NCBI RefSeq assembly: GCF_034702125.1 | Contig: NC_085874.1 | Location: 1,486,001-1,550,000 of the forward strand | Length of the DNA stretch: 64,000 nt | Reading direction: 5' to 3' | Source: Engraulis encrasicolus | Lineage: Eukaryota; Chordata; Actinopteri; Clupeiformes; Engraulidae | Notes under the pieces: model-generated | The model's input: only the letters and a program-made list of their open reading frames with translations | Databases searched by the model: none | Told to the model about the DNA's origin: nothing | Made by a program: the position numbers and the translations under genes | Shown here: piece after piece, positions 1 to 42,099 of the stretch | Layout: every line of letters starts with the position of its first letter | How positions within the stretch are numbered: position 1 is the first letter of the stretch

Positions 1-460
1 TATCGTGATGCAAGGACGTAGTATTGTGATGTGTCCTTTTGTGTTCTGTTACCCTGAGTCCAGAGAACAACCACATAGGATGTGATAGTGCTTCCAAGCT
101 TCAAATCATCATCATTATTATTTTAAAACTTTAAAAAAAAATCATTATTAGCCTTTTGCAACCTAGTCTATATACAGTATTAACTATCATAGTATTTCTA
201 TTATATAATGTTGGCAAAGTTGAAAAAAATATATATATATTAAGAAAGTATCGCAATGCATCATGATATTATCGATTGGATCGTATTGAGTGTCATAATA
301 GCGTCAGTGACAGTGTCATAATAGTGTCAAAACAGTGTCATGACACAGTCATGGCCGAGACATAAACATAATGCCAATGTCATAAACGTTTTATGGTCCT
401 GAAAAGTTGAAATTGTTTGGGCTGTCTGAATTGTCATACAGGATAAGTTGTCAGTCGCCT

Positions 461-542
461 GGGGCCCTGTGGCGCAGCGCACTAAGCTCCCCAAATAGGC
501 CTTCCAATCTGTCCTGGGTCATTTCCCAATCCCATCCCATAT
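461..542 (+). repeat. degraded tRNA-derived SINE
   Basis: GGCCCTGTGGCGCAGCGC then CTAAGCTCCCC matches the head of the SINE at 13752. The A-box is intact (TGGCGCAGCG) but the B-box is reduced to a remnant. No TSD was found. Confidence 0.6.
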
Positions 543-1142
543 GTAACTATGTATTCTGTCAAAACTGAGTTAAGATTGAAAATGCTCTTCATAACTTTGT
601 GACAAAGCCAAATGTGTTCTGTTTTAGAGAAATTTGCAGTAACTACAACAGAAACTACCTAATACCAATGTTGCCATAGTTACTGCACTGTGCCTTTGTA
701 GGGCATCATACCTACAATATACTATGCGGAATAAATGCTTTTATTACCCAAGAAACATACTGCAAGCAAAATACTTTCTCTAAACGCAATCGTGATTGCC
801 ACAACAGTTATGTAATGTTGAAGTATTTAAAGTAACACAATCAGACATCGGGTACGTAAAATTGATGTCGAAATACCAAGTTGTTGCAATGATGTCAGTG
901 ATGAAAATGCTGGCGGTCAGAATTGTGGTTTTTGGGAGAAAACTAAGTTAGGATCTAAAAGGAACCATGCCTAATTACTCATTATATCCAGTATCTGGTT
1001 TGCCAAACTCGGGCTGCATGGAAACAATTGTTTTGGGCCGCATTGAAAGGCCTGCTTTTAAGAACCCCACCCTCCCTTATTAGATCCACAACCAGACACA
1101 TTTGTATGTCATTAAAGACCAACAGAGCCAGGAAAGCGGTAC

Positions 1143-1336
<194 letters not shown>

Positions 1337-1488
1337 AGTTATTATTGCCGTAGCTGGCATAGGGTATTTCCATGTCTCAGCAACTCTTGTTGCTTGGGTG
1401 CTTCAATTTCCACCCAAGGTTTGGGCACCAGCGAACAAAGCTGTGGGAGTGAAAAAGAAATAATTACTCTAATGTTAAATAAATGATG

Positions 1489-1489
<1 letters not shown>

Positions 1490-1520
<31 letters not shown>
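1490..1520. repeat. (GT)n
   Basis: Pure GT run of about 15 units. Confidence 0.95.
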
Positions 1521-1522
<2 letters not shown>

Positions 1523-2194
1523 TGTACTGTGTGCGTTTGTATACTGTATGTGTGTGGTACACGGGTATGAAGCTGGAAACTTAGGATCTTTATTCCTGGA
1601 AAGTTAGCAGTGCTAAAGTAAATATACCGTAAATTTGAACTTCAAAGATTTGTCAAAGATCTGCTCAGCACTTTGCAGCAAAACATCTTTGTTGTTTTCA
1701 GTCAGCCGTTTATCAAAGGGTAATATTGAGCATACCACATCATTTCAAGGAACAGTTAGTCCCACCGAGGTGTTCCTTCAGTTATGGAAAAATAACTCTA
1801 GAATGTCACTAGAACATTCTGGAAAGGTCATGGTGACATTGCCAACTTCCGTTCCCACTTCCACGTCTTGGCCCCTGGTCTGACTTTAAAAGGGAACAAT
1901 AGCAACAAGAACAACATCTCCCCACTTGAAAACCCCTCTTAGAGATCCCATGCCAATTCCAAAACAGGCCCTCAAGTGCTAGTACTTGAAAAACAAGGGT
2001 GGGACCTGCCTCATTTGCTCTAACAAATGGGAATATGTCCTCATGTTAGCTGACGAGAGGTTTATTATTTTTCTCTCTCCAACAGTTCCAGTGTAATTAA
2101 TTAATGAACCCAAAGGCTAGGGGTTAGTGGCCCACTATAGAGGAGAGGAGGACCTGGGGGCAAGGACCACAATGCTGATTCCATTACTGTAAAA

Positions 2195-2326
2195 CGTAAA
2201 AGGCGGAGCTGTGGGTGGGGGTTGGGGGGGCATTTGCATTGGTGGTTTGTGACCTAGGCAGGTCATATGGTGTGGCCCCTATTAGTGTTTTGCCCTGGGG
2301 CCCTGAGTACAAATGTTCCACCACTG
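2195..2326 (+). repeat. third copy of the 23878 family, with duplicated flanks
   Basis: GGCGGAGCT, TTGCATTGGTGGT, GGTCATATGG and CCACCACTG match the family. The copy sits between two imperfect direct repeats of about 41-45 bases (2151-2195 and 2327-2367), much longer than a TSD. Confidence 0.75.
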
Positions 2327-2928
2327 GACCCGGGGGCAAGGACCACAGCGCTGATTCCAGTAAAACAAACCACCAATTAACCCTAGCCGCTTGAAGCGCT
2401 CGACCCCCCAGCTGGAGTTGCTCCTTTCCAGTCACCCCTCAGCCCTGACCCCCGCCCCGGCCCGGCCTGCCTAGCTTCGCATTCCTCTGGGTCCTTTAAT
2501 GGCACTAGGAGGGTCTCTCCGGAGACTGGTCCACACTCCTGTCGAGCTCCCCCTCAGCAACACACAACTTTTAAAGAGCCGCTCGAATGTCCTGCTGCTT
2601 TGAAGTGGTGGGCTGTTAAAGGGCAGGTTATTAGCTAAAGGAGACTCAGCTGAGTCCATACACTCTCCTGTGGAGGTGGTGGTGGCAGTGGAGGGAAGGA
2701 GGGCTGGAGACTATAAAATACATTCACCCATAAAGAAAGCAAGCAGAAAAGAGCATGTTTCACCCACTATTTACAGGCTAGAGTCCGCTGAGAAGACCTC
2801 GCATTCCAGAATGCAGGGCACCACGCACGCAAGCTAGCAGCAAAGCCACCAATGTTTACATGGCACCGTCCATTTGGTCCATCAATTTGGCTTTGATTTC
2901 GTCACAAACTGCTCACAAACTGCAAATG

Positions 2929-3143
2929 AAGAGTTCAGATGCAAAACCCCCTAAGTGCCTTTTCAGAAAATAATAAAAAAATTAAAATTGCATATTTTTG
3001 TATTTTATTTATGTACCGGTAATATAACTATTTATATGTATTATCAAGTACATGAATGTAAACCAAACCAACAACGGGGTTCTCTAAAAATATAGAATCG
3101 CAGGTCTTCAGAAATGGAGTTAGGGGGTTTTGCATCTGAACTC
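2929..3143. mobile_element. MITE with GAGTTCAGATGCAAAACC ends, copy 1
   Basis: A 215-bp unit with inverted ends; direct repeats tgcaaatg lie at 2921-2928 and 3144-3151. The AT-rich interior is shared with 15489-15719. Confidence 0.85.
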
Positions 3144-4178
3144 TGCAAATGCTCTTTCTTTCTGAAAGAACTGGAAGAAACCTCTTAGTGCCGAGCCACT
3201 TTCACAACCTTATTTTTACCAAAAATGGTAATGACCAATTCTCAATCAGTTACTTAAGACTCTCTGTATTGTCATAGCAATGTTGTTATATGGTGTAGTA
3301 GAGTGTTTTCAACATAGAGTGAATAGGCCCATCGAAGGGCCCATCTCCAGTAAGAGGTCCCATGGTCTTGCTTTCCAAGTCCTGAGTCAACATGTGTTCT
3401 ACTCGGCTGCAAAATGAGTCAACAACATGAGCCCCCGAGAAACCAACGTGAACAGAACTGTTCAAGGTGACTGACACGTTGAGAGATCTCAAGATGTCGG
3501 TCAGAATCCTGCACAGCAAATATTGCCCAGTCAGCCTGTTTCTCATACAAAACAAAGGTCCACTTCAGGGACAGCGAAAGCCTGGCATCGTTAACATGTC
3601 TCGCCATGGATAGAAAGATGACATGAAGTCTAGAGAGCTTAAGCTTCACTGCACAACAAAATGCCTTTAAATCTCTGCCGTTAGTCATTACAAATTTTAT
3701 TAAGACTGACTCCAACAGAGTACGGGTGGAGGCAAAGTTTTGTTGCCAATGCCAAGAGGAAATGGCAGCATTGTTAAGCCCACACAGAAAACTGCTATAA
3801 AGCAGCATTGAAAATGTTTCTAACCATCAACCTCAATGGATTGCATGGTGATATGTGGCAATAGGTAAAAGAGGGATGGGCAACCTGGCTTCTGAAACAT
3901 CCAGGATCACATATTGTTCCATCCACGTACTAACTCTTTTGACTCTAATTACCCTAATGCATCGATGAGGGTAGAAAATATTAACAAAATAAATTCACCG
4001 GCATTAATCACACAGGCATTGCAATGTGATTTGAAATACACTGTATTGTATAGTAATTCATAAATTCTGTGTTTTTTGTCCTATCAAGTCCCTGTACTTC
4101 TGAATCCAGTTTGCTATATAGACTGTAGATGAACTCTCAAGAACTGTCTCTTATCCTTTGTTTTCTTTCTGTTTTCAG

Positions 4179-32043
<27,865 letters not shown>

Positions 32044-32576
32044 CACTGTCCCCCGAAACACAAAGCATCACCGCCACTAGCTAGCAGACCCACCAACCAC
32101 TCAAACCAACCGCGACCACATTCCAGTACTTGCCTTGCTCACACCCCCTTCCGATGTGTGTGTGTGTGTCTCGTTTTTGGAAAAGGCCAAAATGAACTAA
32201 CTTGTTATGTGGCAGCAGCGTGACTTGACAGGCCAGGGAGGGTGCATCAAAGACCTCCGCACTTCCTGGTCCACGGCACGTGAATCGATGTGACAGTTTT
32301 CGAAATGCATGGCTGTGACAAAAAAGCCCCACTTGGGGGCCTCTGGGTCAACTATTGTCGTTTAAGAGTCGGTATCGCCATTGGCTGGTGCTACCAAAAA
32401 GAGGGAAGAAGAAAAAAAGGACGAATCCCTGAATCTGTTGCCAACAAGATCCAACCAAAATAAAAGGCCAGTAAACGTGCGGTGACCTGGTTGGGGGAGA
32501 GAAACGAGCTTCGCAAAGGGAATGAGTGGGAACAAGTGCCGTGCATGTCTAATGGATGTGAACAGATTAAATTGTG

Positions 32577-32639
32577 GTGCGTGTGCGTGTGCGTGTGCTT
32601 GTGTGTGTGCGTGCGTGCGTGCGTGCGTGCGTGCGTGTG

Positions 32640-32671
<32 letters not shown>

Positions 32672-32684
32672 TGTGTGTGTGTGC
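32577..32684. repeat. GCGT array in scara5 3' UTR
   Basis: GTGC/GCGT units, alternating purine-pyrimidine. Confidence 0.95.
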
Positions 32685-33373
32685 ATGTTTTAGAGTATGT
32701 GTGCCCATTGGTCATCATTGGTCTATTCGAGGCATGACGGTACTTAGGGGTCTTAAATGTTGAATTTTACAATGTTACCACATGCTAGGCCTCTTTCTAG
32801 TTCCCCTCTCCCTTCTCCAAACCAGGTAATTTTGGTTATGCAATGCTTTGCCAGAAGTGCCTTCCCTCCTCTTTATGGGACATTTTTGCAGTGGTCACGA
32901 GAGTGAAGCTTGAGTCTTAACCCCAAACACAGCAAAATTACAGCCAAGGTAGATTGATATACTAAAACAGTAAAGAGACGCAGTGGAAGCATGTTTTTTT
33001 TTTAAAATGACATGAAATTGGGATCTGATTTGCTCTTCAGTTTTCATGACCGACAAGGCAGTTTCCATACTTGAATGGAGCCCTGCTATATGGAACAAAA
33101 GCCACATGTAGGGGTGGCTCTCTTGATGCACATAGTATTCAACAAAGAATAAACGTCATTTTTTTTTTATTGCTGCACAACACAAAATGTGACAAAATGC
33201 ACCACAGCCACGTCTCGGCAGACAGCTAGCTTGTCTTGTGTGGCCGTTTGTGTGGGCCCCTCGAGGCCATTCCCCACTCCTCAGTATTTCAACACGGTGC
33301 AATGAAGCTCAATCAAACAGTATTGCGAAACGGCCAAAGACAACACATGATGAATTCCTACTCAGTATGAATT

Positions 33374-33374
33374 A

Positions 33375-33426
<52 letters not shown>

Positions 33427-33434
33427 TCTCTCTC
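33374..33434. repeat. (CT)n in scara5 3' UTR
   Basis: CT run with one TTT and one CCC interruption. Confidence 0.95.
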
Positions 33435-34027
33435 AGAACAGAACAGAACATGACTGCTTACATTTACAGCTGGACTGAATTTACTTACTACCTTTTCCAA
33501 TAGTGCATTTAATGTTTATAAAATGTGACTTATGTGTCACTATGTAGTCTTTTCTCTTTTGAAAAATAACATTACCCTTAGCACTTGAACAGTTTTTGTT
33601 TTATATATGCCTACAGATTGTGTAACGTTTTTTTTTGTTGTAGCTAGGTTGCTGGGAGAATAAGACATGGTTTTGAACGGTTCACCACAGCACAAGTTAT
33701 TCTTTTTTTTGGTCTTTTAAACCACACATTAGTCATAACTGACCTCCCTTTATTTTCGATGTGTTGCTTTGCAAGTGTTGCAAATTGACCACAGAAGAAC
33801 TTCCTGCTTTGGAATTGGGCCATCAAGCCACCAGGGCCAGGCGCCTAATTGCTCTCTCAAAACGCTGCCATGTCCTTATATACACGTATAGATGCCTGTT
33901 GCATTAGGACCTGTATCGCGCTGTACACACGCCAAGTGGCCATAACCAGGCTCCTGCTGAGCTCAGCTCCTCAAGCCTCTGAGTGAGACGGTGGGGAGTC
34001 AGTGTGTGTGTGTGTGTGAGTGTATAT

Positions 34028-34030
<3 letters not shown>

Positions 34031-34092
<62 letters not shown>
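34031..34092. repeat. (GA)n in scara5 3' UTR
   Basis: Pure GA run. Confidence 0.95.
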
Positions 34093-34097
<5 letters not shown>

Positions 34098-34194
34098 ATG
34101 TGTGTGTATGTGTTTGTGTGTGTACGTATGCGCCTGTTTGATGGCGGGGAGTAGTGGTGTGCGTGCACTTGTGCGTACATGTTTGCGTGCACGT

Positions 34195-34322
<128 letters not shown>

Positions 34323-34695
34323 CCCTGCAGTGCTGTATGATGTTGATTAAGACAGGAGCTGTGGGCCTGCCGGTCACAGTCTCTTGCTCTTCAATGAGAA
34401 GCACTCAAGAGGCTACATGGGAACACAGGTGACATTTCCAAAGTTTCCGAAAGATGTTTAACAGCATTTTGTTCACCTTTTTTTATTTCATTTTCTCTGT
34501 CTTGTCTTATCTGTGGTCGTTTTCATTTCCAGGTGCAAAAGAAAGACAGAAGTCCCATTATGTTACTTACATTATGAATGTATATAAATCATACACATAC
34601 TCTTATTTTGAAAGTCTTTGTTGAAGCGACGTCAGTCTCAGAGGCAATACCAGTTACAGTATTTGATGTGTTGTTGTTGTATATTGTCGGAGTCA

Positions 34696-34701
34696 AATAA
34701 A
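34696..34701 (+). terminator. candidate scara5 poly(A) signal
   Basis: AATAAA is followed within 5-25 bases by a G/T-rich stretch, the usual downstream element of vertebrate poly(A) sites. It is the best candidate after the scara5 stop; the AATAAA at 33148 has a T-run but a weaker GT element. Confidence 0.5.
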
Positions 34702-34884
34702 ACATGTTTGTGTACATGTGTGGTCTGGTTCTTCTGCTCTTGTGGAAAGGCGATTGTTATGACGCCACCCATCGCAACGCATGGATACCCAGAGAGTCCC
34801 AGACGTGTGTTATAAAAAGACCGAAGGCAAAGAAAAAGAACCCTATAAAAGGAAGCAGATCTCATATCACATGCCTCCTCTCTG

Positions 34885-35013
<129 letters not shown>

Positions 35014-36226
35014 ACGGACAGATGAGAAACAATTACCTGTGATGGTTTCCACATGGCCGATGGAGGGAGGTATGGAAAAGATTCTAAAAGCATCGACTGA
35101 TCATCTGAACGTGCAAGGGAGGACCTGTCTTTAAAAAAAAACGATTGGGAGAACAAAGGGAATCAATGCACACAGACTGTCACCCCTAATCAAGTTGGCC
35201 AGGCCTGCTCTCTCCATCTCACATTTCAGTGCTGTGAGCAGTCAAGGTGGCCGCAGGAAACCAAGTCCAACAACATGTTAATGAAAGGATGTAAAATGTC
35301 AAAATGAAACGGGTATAAGACAGACCTTTGGTTGTTTTACTGTTGGAATGCTGCTATTCAATGATGATTTTTTTCCCCCTTTTTTTGTCTCTCACTTGCC
35401 CTCCCATATAGTAGGCCTATAGTAGCCTAGTACTGTGACTGTATTTTTTCTTCCTTCCCTTTCCTTTTTCTTTTTCTCTCTCTTCTGTTGTTTCTATATC
35501 TCTTTCCGGTGGTACAAGCACAGTTGCACAGGAAGAGAAGCACAATGGATTGATACATTCAGTATGGGCCATTTCATCTTAAGGCATTAAAAAAAACCAA
35601 ATCAATCAAAATAAAGACAAAAAAATTCTGTCTTTGGCAGAGACTTCAAAAACGTGCGTTTTCAATGAGGTCTGCCTGTTGGTCTGACATCAGACCGCCA
35701 AAAGACAGACTCCAGTCTGATGTTTTAGGCATTCAAACAGTGAGGCACATTGATTCCACTTATCTGGACACTTCCATAAAATGGGCTTCTGTCCAAGATG
35801 TGTTTTTTTGGAGGTGGGATTCTGTTCAAAGTGGAATGAACAGTGTCCATTGTTGCACAAAGGGAAAGCAGCAGACCGAACAAGCGATCAGTGGACTGCA
35901 ACATGGATGCAATGGTGCAGAGTCAATTGCATGTCTAATTGAGAAGGCCAAAGGGGTAGATGAGTGGCAGGGGGGTGGGAAAGGGTGAGCTTTCTAGGAT
36001 CCAACACAAAACTGAAAAACAACACATTGAGCAACCACATGGTTGACTGCACGGCATGGCACATTTTGAGCTATACTGTGTCACATCCATGTGATTTGGA
36101 TGTGTTCATTTGAAAATTGTGTATCCCAGAAATATGTTAATGTCAGAAAGTGCCAAAATTCGTACAACATTACATTACATATAGATTACTGAGTGTGGCA
36201 TTCAGGCCACAACTGTAGAATCTTTA

Positions 36227-36312
36227 TTTTGCTTTTCATATTACCTTTATTTACCAGGGAAACATATCATTGAGATCTCTTTTTGAAGTGAGCCCTGGCC
36301 AAGGTAGCAGCA
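36227..36312. repeat. dispersed repeat, CATTGAGATCTC block
   Basis: CCTTTATTTACCAGGGAAAC, CATTGAGATCTCTTTTT and GAGCCCTGGCCAAGG resemble a repeat block common in fish genomes (from memory). No boundaries are visible. Confidence 0.4.
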
Positions 36313-37230
36313 CACTTCAGATTACAAAAGACAGGATGCAGACAAAACAGAAAATATTAAAATAGATGTAAGTACAGACATAAAGGCATACATAAAACAA
36401 GGTTAGAAGCTAAAAACAAGACCAAACGGATTTGAATGTGCATCAATACCTATACAGTATAAAACAAGTAAGTACTAAAACCAGGTTAGGAACTCAAAGT
36501 TAAAAACCAAGATAGAAATCCAAAACAAGTTGCCCAGCAGTGAGTCATCCTTGTAAAAGATCTGACTTGTGCTGCTCAGATGTCTATGGACTGAGCTGAT
36601 CCTGGGATCACTGTGCTGTGATGACTCAAATGGTGCAAAGCCACGTTACAAGACCTAAAGCAAAGATCACTATAAAAGGAGTCACACACTTAAGCCCCCA
36701 AAGTAAATGTCGCTTTTTAATGTTTTAATATAATGTGCGAGGTTTCGAGTATGCCCACTTCATCAGGCTTTAAATATAAGATGTGGCCAACAACAGCGTA
36801 GCTCAACTCAAATGTCTGGCAGAGATTAGCTGTAATTAATTACAGAGACCTAAATGAAAGCTGGAAATAAATTTGAATTTAACCTCCATCAATAAGCGCT
36901 TGCTTAGGCCTGCCTATGGACATAGTAGGAATGTACTACGGAGGAAAGAACCACAACCATGGCAACCACCTCAAAAATAAATAAAGCCCACGACATTTCA
37001 TTTCTTTCTCCCCCTTTATGATCGACTGTGGCTCTTTTTTTGGCCCAAGGAGTTTATTAGTAATGTAAACTACCTATAACAGCCAATGAGCCATTGATAA
37101 CTGCCTGGGTTAAATGGACAAACATGCAGCGCAAATGTCTCTCCTGTGGTCAGGTTAAACATACCCCTTTCTCTATACACGCACACAAACACACATGCAT
37201 GCATGCATACTCGCTTGCACGCACACACAC

Positions 37231-37236
37231 ACGCAG

Positions 37237-37308
<72 letters not shown>

Positions 37309-37405
37309 GCACGCACGCACATGCGCACACACACTCACACTCACATACAGGCACACACACACATACACACACACACATACACACACACACACTCACACTC
37401 ACTTT
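37231..37405. repeat. CA-rich array
   Basis: CA units with GCAC and TACA interruptions; a second short (CA)n lies at 37580-37620. Confidence 0.95.
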
Positions 37406-37578
37406 TATTCACCTTATCCTTTCATTATGTTACCTTTCTGAGGGAAAACATCCAACCTATTTTGGTCATTAAAACACAGTGGGATTATGTCACAGCGCTA
37501 TTGAAAGCTGGCTCGTTGTAACCAGAGACACATGCTAAAAGGGACTTGAAGACGTGAATCAATGGGTCTGACATCATT

Positions 37579-37624
<46 letters not shown>

Positions 37625-38547
37625 TGCACGCCAAACCACAAATATTCGCTTGCACACAAACACAGTCACATTTTGTGCACAGATGTGTGCCATACAAGTT
37701 TTTTTTATGTGCTTACATGCTCCATGCTCCATGCTCCATGCTCCATTCTCTCTCTCTCACACACACACACACATACACACACATGCATACATTGCATTGC
37801 ACACAAATGGTGCACATGCACAATCTACATAATACTGCACATAAACAGACACACTCACAAAAATATACATTCAGAATATATATTCAAACAAATTCATACA
37901 AGTGAACATTTACACATACACACGCACACTAATCCACATTCACATACCGTGCCCACACACACACACACAAACTCTCACTCCTCCACATGCATATACTGTG
38001 CAGACGCAGACGCGCGCACGCACGCACACACAGCTGGCATAAAAGCCATGAGGGTTTAAACTAATGAATGCAAGTTCCAGGGGTGTGTGTCATATGTGGA
38101 TATTCTGGAGCTCAGTCTCACCTCTGAGAGCTGTGTCCACAGCATAGAGGGAAACACTCACAGTATATGCGATGGTGGTGGTTCTACCCATTTTGGAGCC
38201 CTTGGCAAAATGTGGACATGGGGCCCTTCTGCATCGTGTTTGCTGGTATTCACCATGGGAGGGTGGCTGTTTGGGGGGCCCCGATTTGGTGGGGCCCTAG
38301 GCAATTGCCTAGTCTGCCTATTGGTAAAAAACGACTCTGGGGAGATGAAGAGAGCTGTGAGGGGGCTGCTATTGAGTGCGAACATCAGAAGGACCACACG
38401 GGGCTACACTAAAACCCAGCAGAGGACCCAATGACTGACTGGCTGGCTGGCTGAAAGAGGATGAATGCCTCTAGGTCCTGTTCAACAACACATGTTCGAC
38501 AAACCTGTAAGAGAAAAAAGATCCTGTGAGGGAATGAAGGAGGGAAG

Positions 38548-38676
<129 letters not shown>

Positions 38677-40019
38677 AAATCCCCTTTGGACCAAAGCCTC
38701 AGCTATAATGTTGATTAGAATTGATGGAGGCCCATTTCCCTGTCACTGGACCCTGATCATTTGACTTTGACAAGAGCACGGCAGCCCGCGGCTACACATC
38801 CTTACGCAAATGATCACAATATTTAACGCTGTTTGGGGATATGCGGCTGACAGACATGGTTTCGTGTTTTGAGAGTGATGGAGGATAATGGTACAGGATT
38901 GTTATTGCCACCTTTGACCCAGTGACAGGAAATGGATGGATGAGTGGATGGATGGATAGATGGAAGGATGGAAGGATGGAAGGAAAAACACACTAAGTAG
39001 ATTAAGCATTGTAATGTGTGTCCAATAAGGTGTTATCAGTCTGTGTATTTAAAAATCTAAATATCTATTTCAAAAATGTTCTCGATTGCTATCACGCATT
39101 TTCTGGAATCATGTCTTGAATTCGCAATGCTCACACAATACATAAATAAAAAAGAAATCTGTGCCTCTTGACGCAGCCTGAAGACAAGGCAATCTTGAGA
39201 GACCGCAGATGTTTTAGGAGATTTACACACTTTGGCCACTGTCAGTGTCAGCGCAAGGAATTTACTTTCTCCTCACATCAACTCATGACTGTCCAGTCCA
39301 TCGGACATCGACTGAGGGGTTTTTTGCTGGTGCAGCTTTGGCGCACCCTACTGACGGGACGTGTGACACACTTACCTACAACTGTTGCAGACTTCCGCAC
39401 ACTAAGCAGGAGCAGTAAAAGGTCAATCCCAAAGTCTTTGCAGGTTTATTGTTTGTTTTACCAGTAGGTAGACTAGGCAGTTACCAAGGGCCCCAGCAAG
39501 CTGCCCATTGTAGGGTCCCCCCCAATAGTCACCCAGCCATGGTGACAAAAAATAGCACTCCACGTCTCATGTTTATTTTTTTGCCTGCCACCAGTCACAT
39601 GTTGCCTACGTCAGCATATGACATTTGATACCACAGCATACTACCATATCATGTTCTAAAAATCAGGGCCATGGGAACCCCCAGCCCATATTACCATTAC
39701 CAAATGCAAATGACCCTCTCCTGCTCACACAACAGATTATGAGAAATGATCACATGACAAATACCCAATGTGTGTTCCTCATTCCATTACATAGCCTTCA
39801 CATGTCAGCTTTGGATTTATTGCTATGATATGCATGATAGATCACCATCGACAGGTAGCACTTGGTGCACTGTGCAAAGTTACCGCCTTTGATTAGGTTT
39901 GTCCCACACAGCACACTGTAGGCAACGCAGTGAAAGTAGACCTGCTCTGGGCCTGAGGCATCTTCCAAAGCTAATCTTATCCAAGACCATTGGAAATTGC
40001 CACAGGGTACACTGCCAAC

Positions 40020-41455
40020 CATGGCCGTAGTTACATTTGAGGCTAGCGAGGTCCGGACCTCGCCTATCGTGAGAGGTTTATTATTATTATTATTATTATT
40101 TTAACGGCAAATATGACCAACTGAAACACACAAAAACATCTATAAACCTTTGTGAAGCGTCCTTTGCAAACTGTGGTTAACATCCATGAGCTATGTGTTC
40201 TAGTTTTGCCTTTGTGTTCTGTTTTTGAGAGTAAACCAGATTGATTAATATCGCAAGTGGTGCGACTCGTGGGAGAGAACGCAACTCAGCCGACATCGCA
40301 AGTGTTTGGTCGCGTTCGTGACAGAGCATTGCGCAAAGCAAAATTACCATGCTTTCTGGTTGGAAAAATGCATTGAAATGGCAAAGTGTGCGTGTGCAGC
40401 CTGCGCAGTAATGTGCCGTCACGAACGTGCCCATTAAGCGCGCGCTTGGTGAGATCTCCGCTTTCAGAAAGCCCGCGCTTGATGAGATCTCCGCTGACAG
40501 AAAGCCAACCGTTGTATAGCCTACATAAAGCTCATGCGTAACAAGTAGGCTATGGTGTCTTAAAAAGCCATTTGAGTCATTATTTTAAGAAGGCCGGCTG
40601 CTGCATCAGCTGCTGCATAAAGGTAAAAGCAAGATATCCGTGAAAGGTAATTGATTGTAAATTGGAAAGCATATGTGATAAACACTGACAGAGGAGGTCA
40701 CCGGAACATCTTCAGGTGTGGATATTTTCCTGTTAATTTGGACAAGTGCCAAGACTATCGACGTTGCCACGTCTTCGTCAGAGTCAATCGCAGTAAAATA
40801 TCCACACCTGAAGAGGCTCCCGTGACTACTGTGTCTGCATAGCCGTGACGCATCAGATGGCTCAGGAGCGCGGAGGATAGGCTACTTTTCTTTCTCGTTG
40901 AAAGACTTTTGTCCTCTGCGCTTGTGAAGAACTATAACAAGTAAATAAAAACAAAACGTTTGATGCGACTCTAGGAAGAAAAAAAGTTTACTCCAAAATA
41001 GGTGGTTTGCACTACAGAGCTATCCCTGTATCTTTGGAGGAAAACAGCTGAAGTGTAATTTCATTGGGAGAAAAATATGAATGGCTGAGCAACTTGCCAT
41101 CTGAGGATGTAGCTTATTGTGCAACTTCAGGGTCAAGCTTTAGTTTCCTTACAAAGGGCTTTACTGACTGGGAGGATGCTGTTTATAATAAAAGAGGCAT
41201 GATACCAAAGCATAGCCATTCAAAGGGAATAGGCTGAGTTGGCTGAAAACTACAACATATTTATTATTATACATGTCTACATATTTACTATTTCACATTA
41301 GGCCTATACATTCATAGAGGAGGGCCCTATATATAGGCCTGTGTAGCCTATATTTATTTATTTTATGAATTCATTTTTAATTTATATTTTATATTAATAA
41401 TAAAATTTCGCGCATCATGGACCTCGCCTACTTCACATGGCTGGCTACGGCCATG
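40020..41455. mobile_element. 1.44-kb hAT-like element, perfect 8-bp TSD
   Basis: Inverted ends CATGGCCGTAG and CTACGGCCATG; TSD ctgccaac at 40012-40019 and 41456-41463. The interior includes an ATT repeat and a separate foldback (40710-40813). No open transposase frame. Confidence 0.88.
40710..40813. repeat. foldback inside the 40020 element
   Basis: CTTCAGGTGTGGATATTTT on the left reappears inverted at 40791-40813. The 58-base loop contains GACGTTGCCACGTCTTCGTC. Confidence 0.75.
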
Positions 41456-42099
41456 CTGCCAACTGAAGCCCTGTGTTCATTAATGAGCTATTATAAATAG
41501 TTGATAAGGTCAACCTTCTCCAGGAGGTAAAATATGAGGGCGATTGTCATTACCTCCTCTATGATTGTGAGTGGCATGGTTAAATACAGCCTGACAAATA
41601 TCCAATTCCGTGCTCAAGTTATTAAGTCTTTGTCACACAAATGGACATCTGATGAACTAGACAAACTTGTTCCTTGCCTTTTACACCGCTCCAAACAAGT
41701 GTTGCACTTCAATTCTGTGTCCACCAGGAGTCCTCGTTGGAGAGACATGCAACTACAGTACCACAGGTGCGTACTTTTCTGCACCTGTCGTCTTAAGGGT
41801 CAAAGCGGAAGAGAGTTGTTTGCGCTGCAAAAAGATGTAATTGAATGATTAGCGTTGTACAGTGGCTTGCCACGTAATATTCTTGATCAATAACAATGTG
41901 TGCCGTGTTCTTCGGAAAGTGCTTCAGTACTTTGGACCAACAAAATTGGGCATATAAGCAAGAAGCTGTGCAAGGGTCTCATATGGGTTAGTTTTAATCA
42001 TTCAAGGTTTGCACCATGCTTACCTAATTGTTGAAGCTGGATTTATGCTTCGCCCTTTAAACCACACTGTATAAGTAGAAGGACATACTGTACATAATG

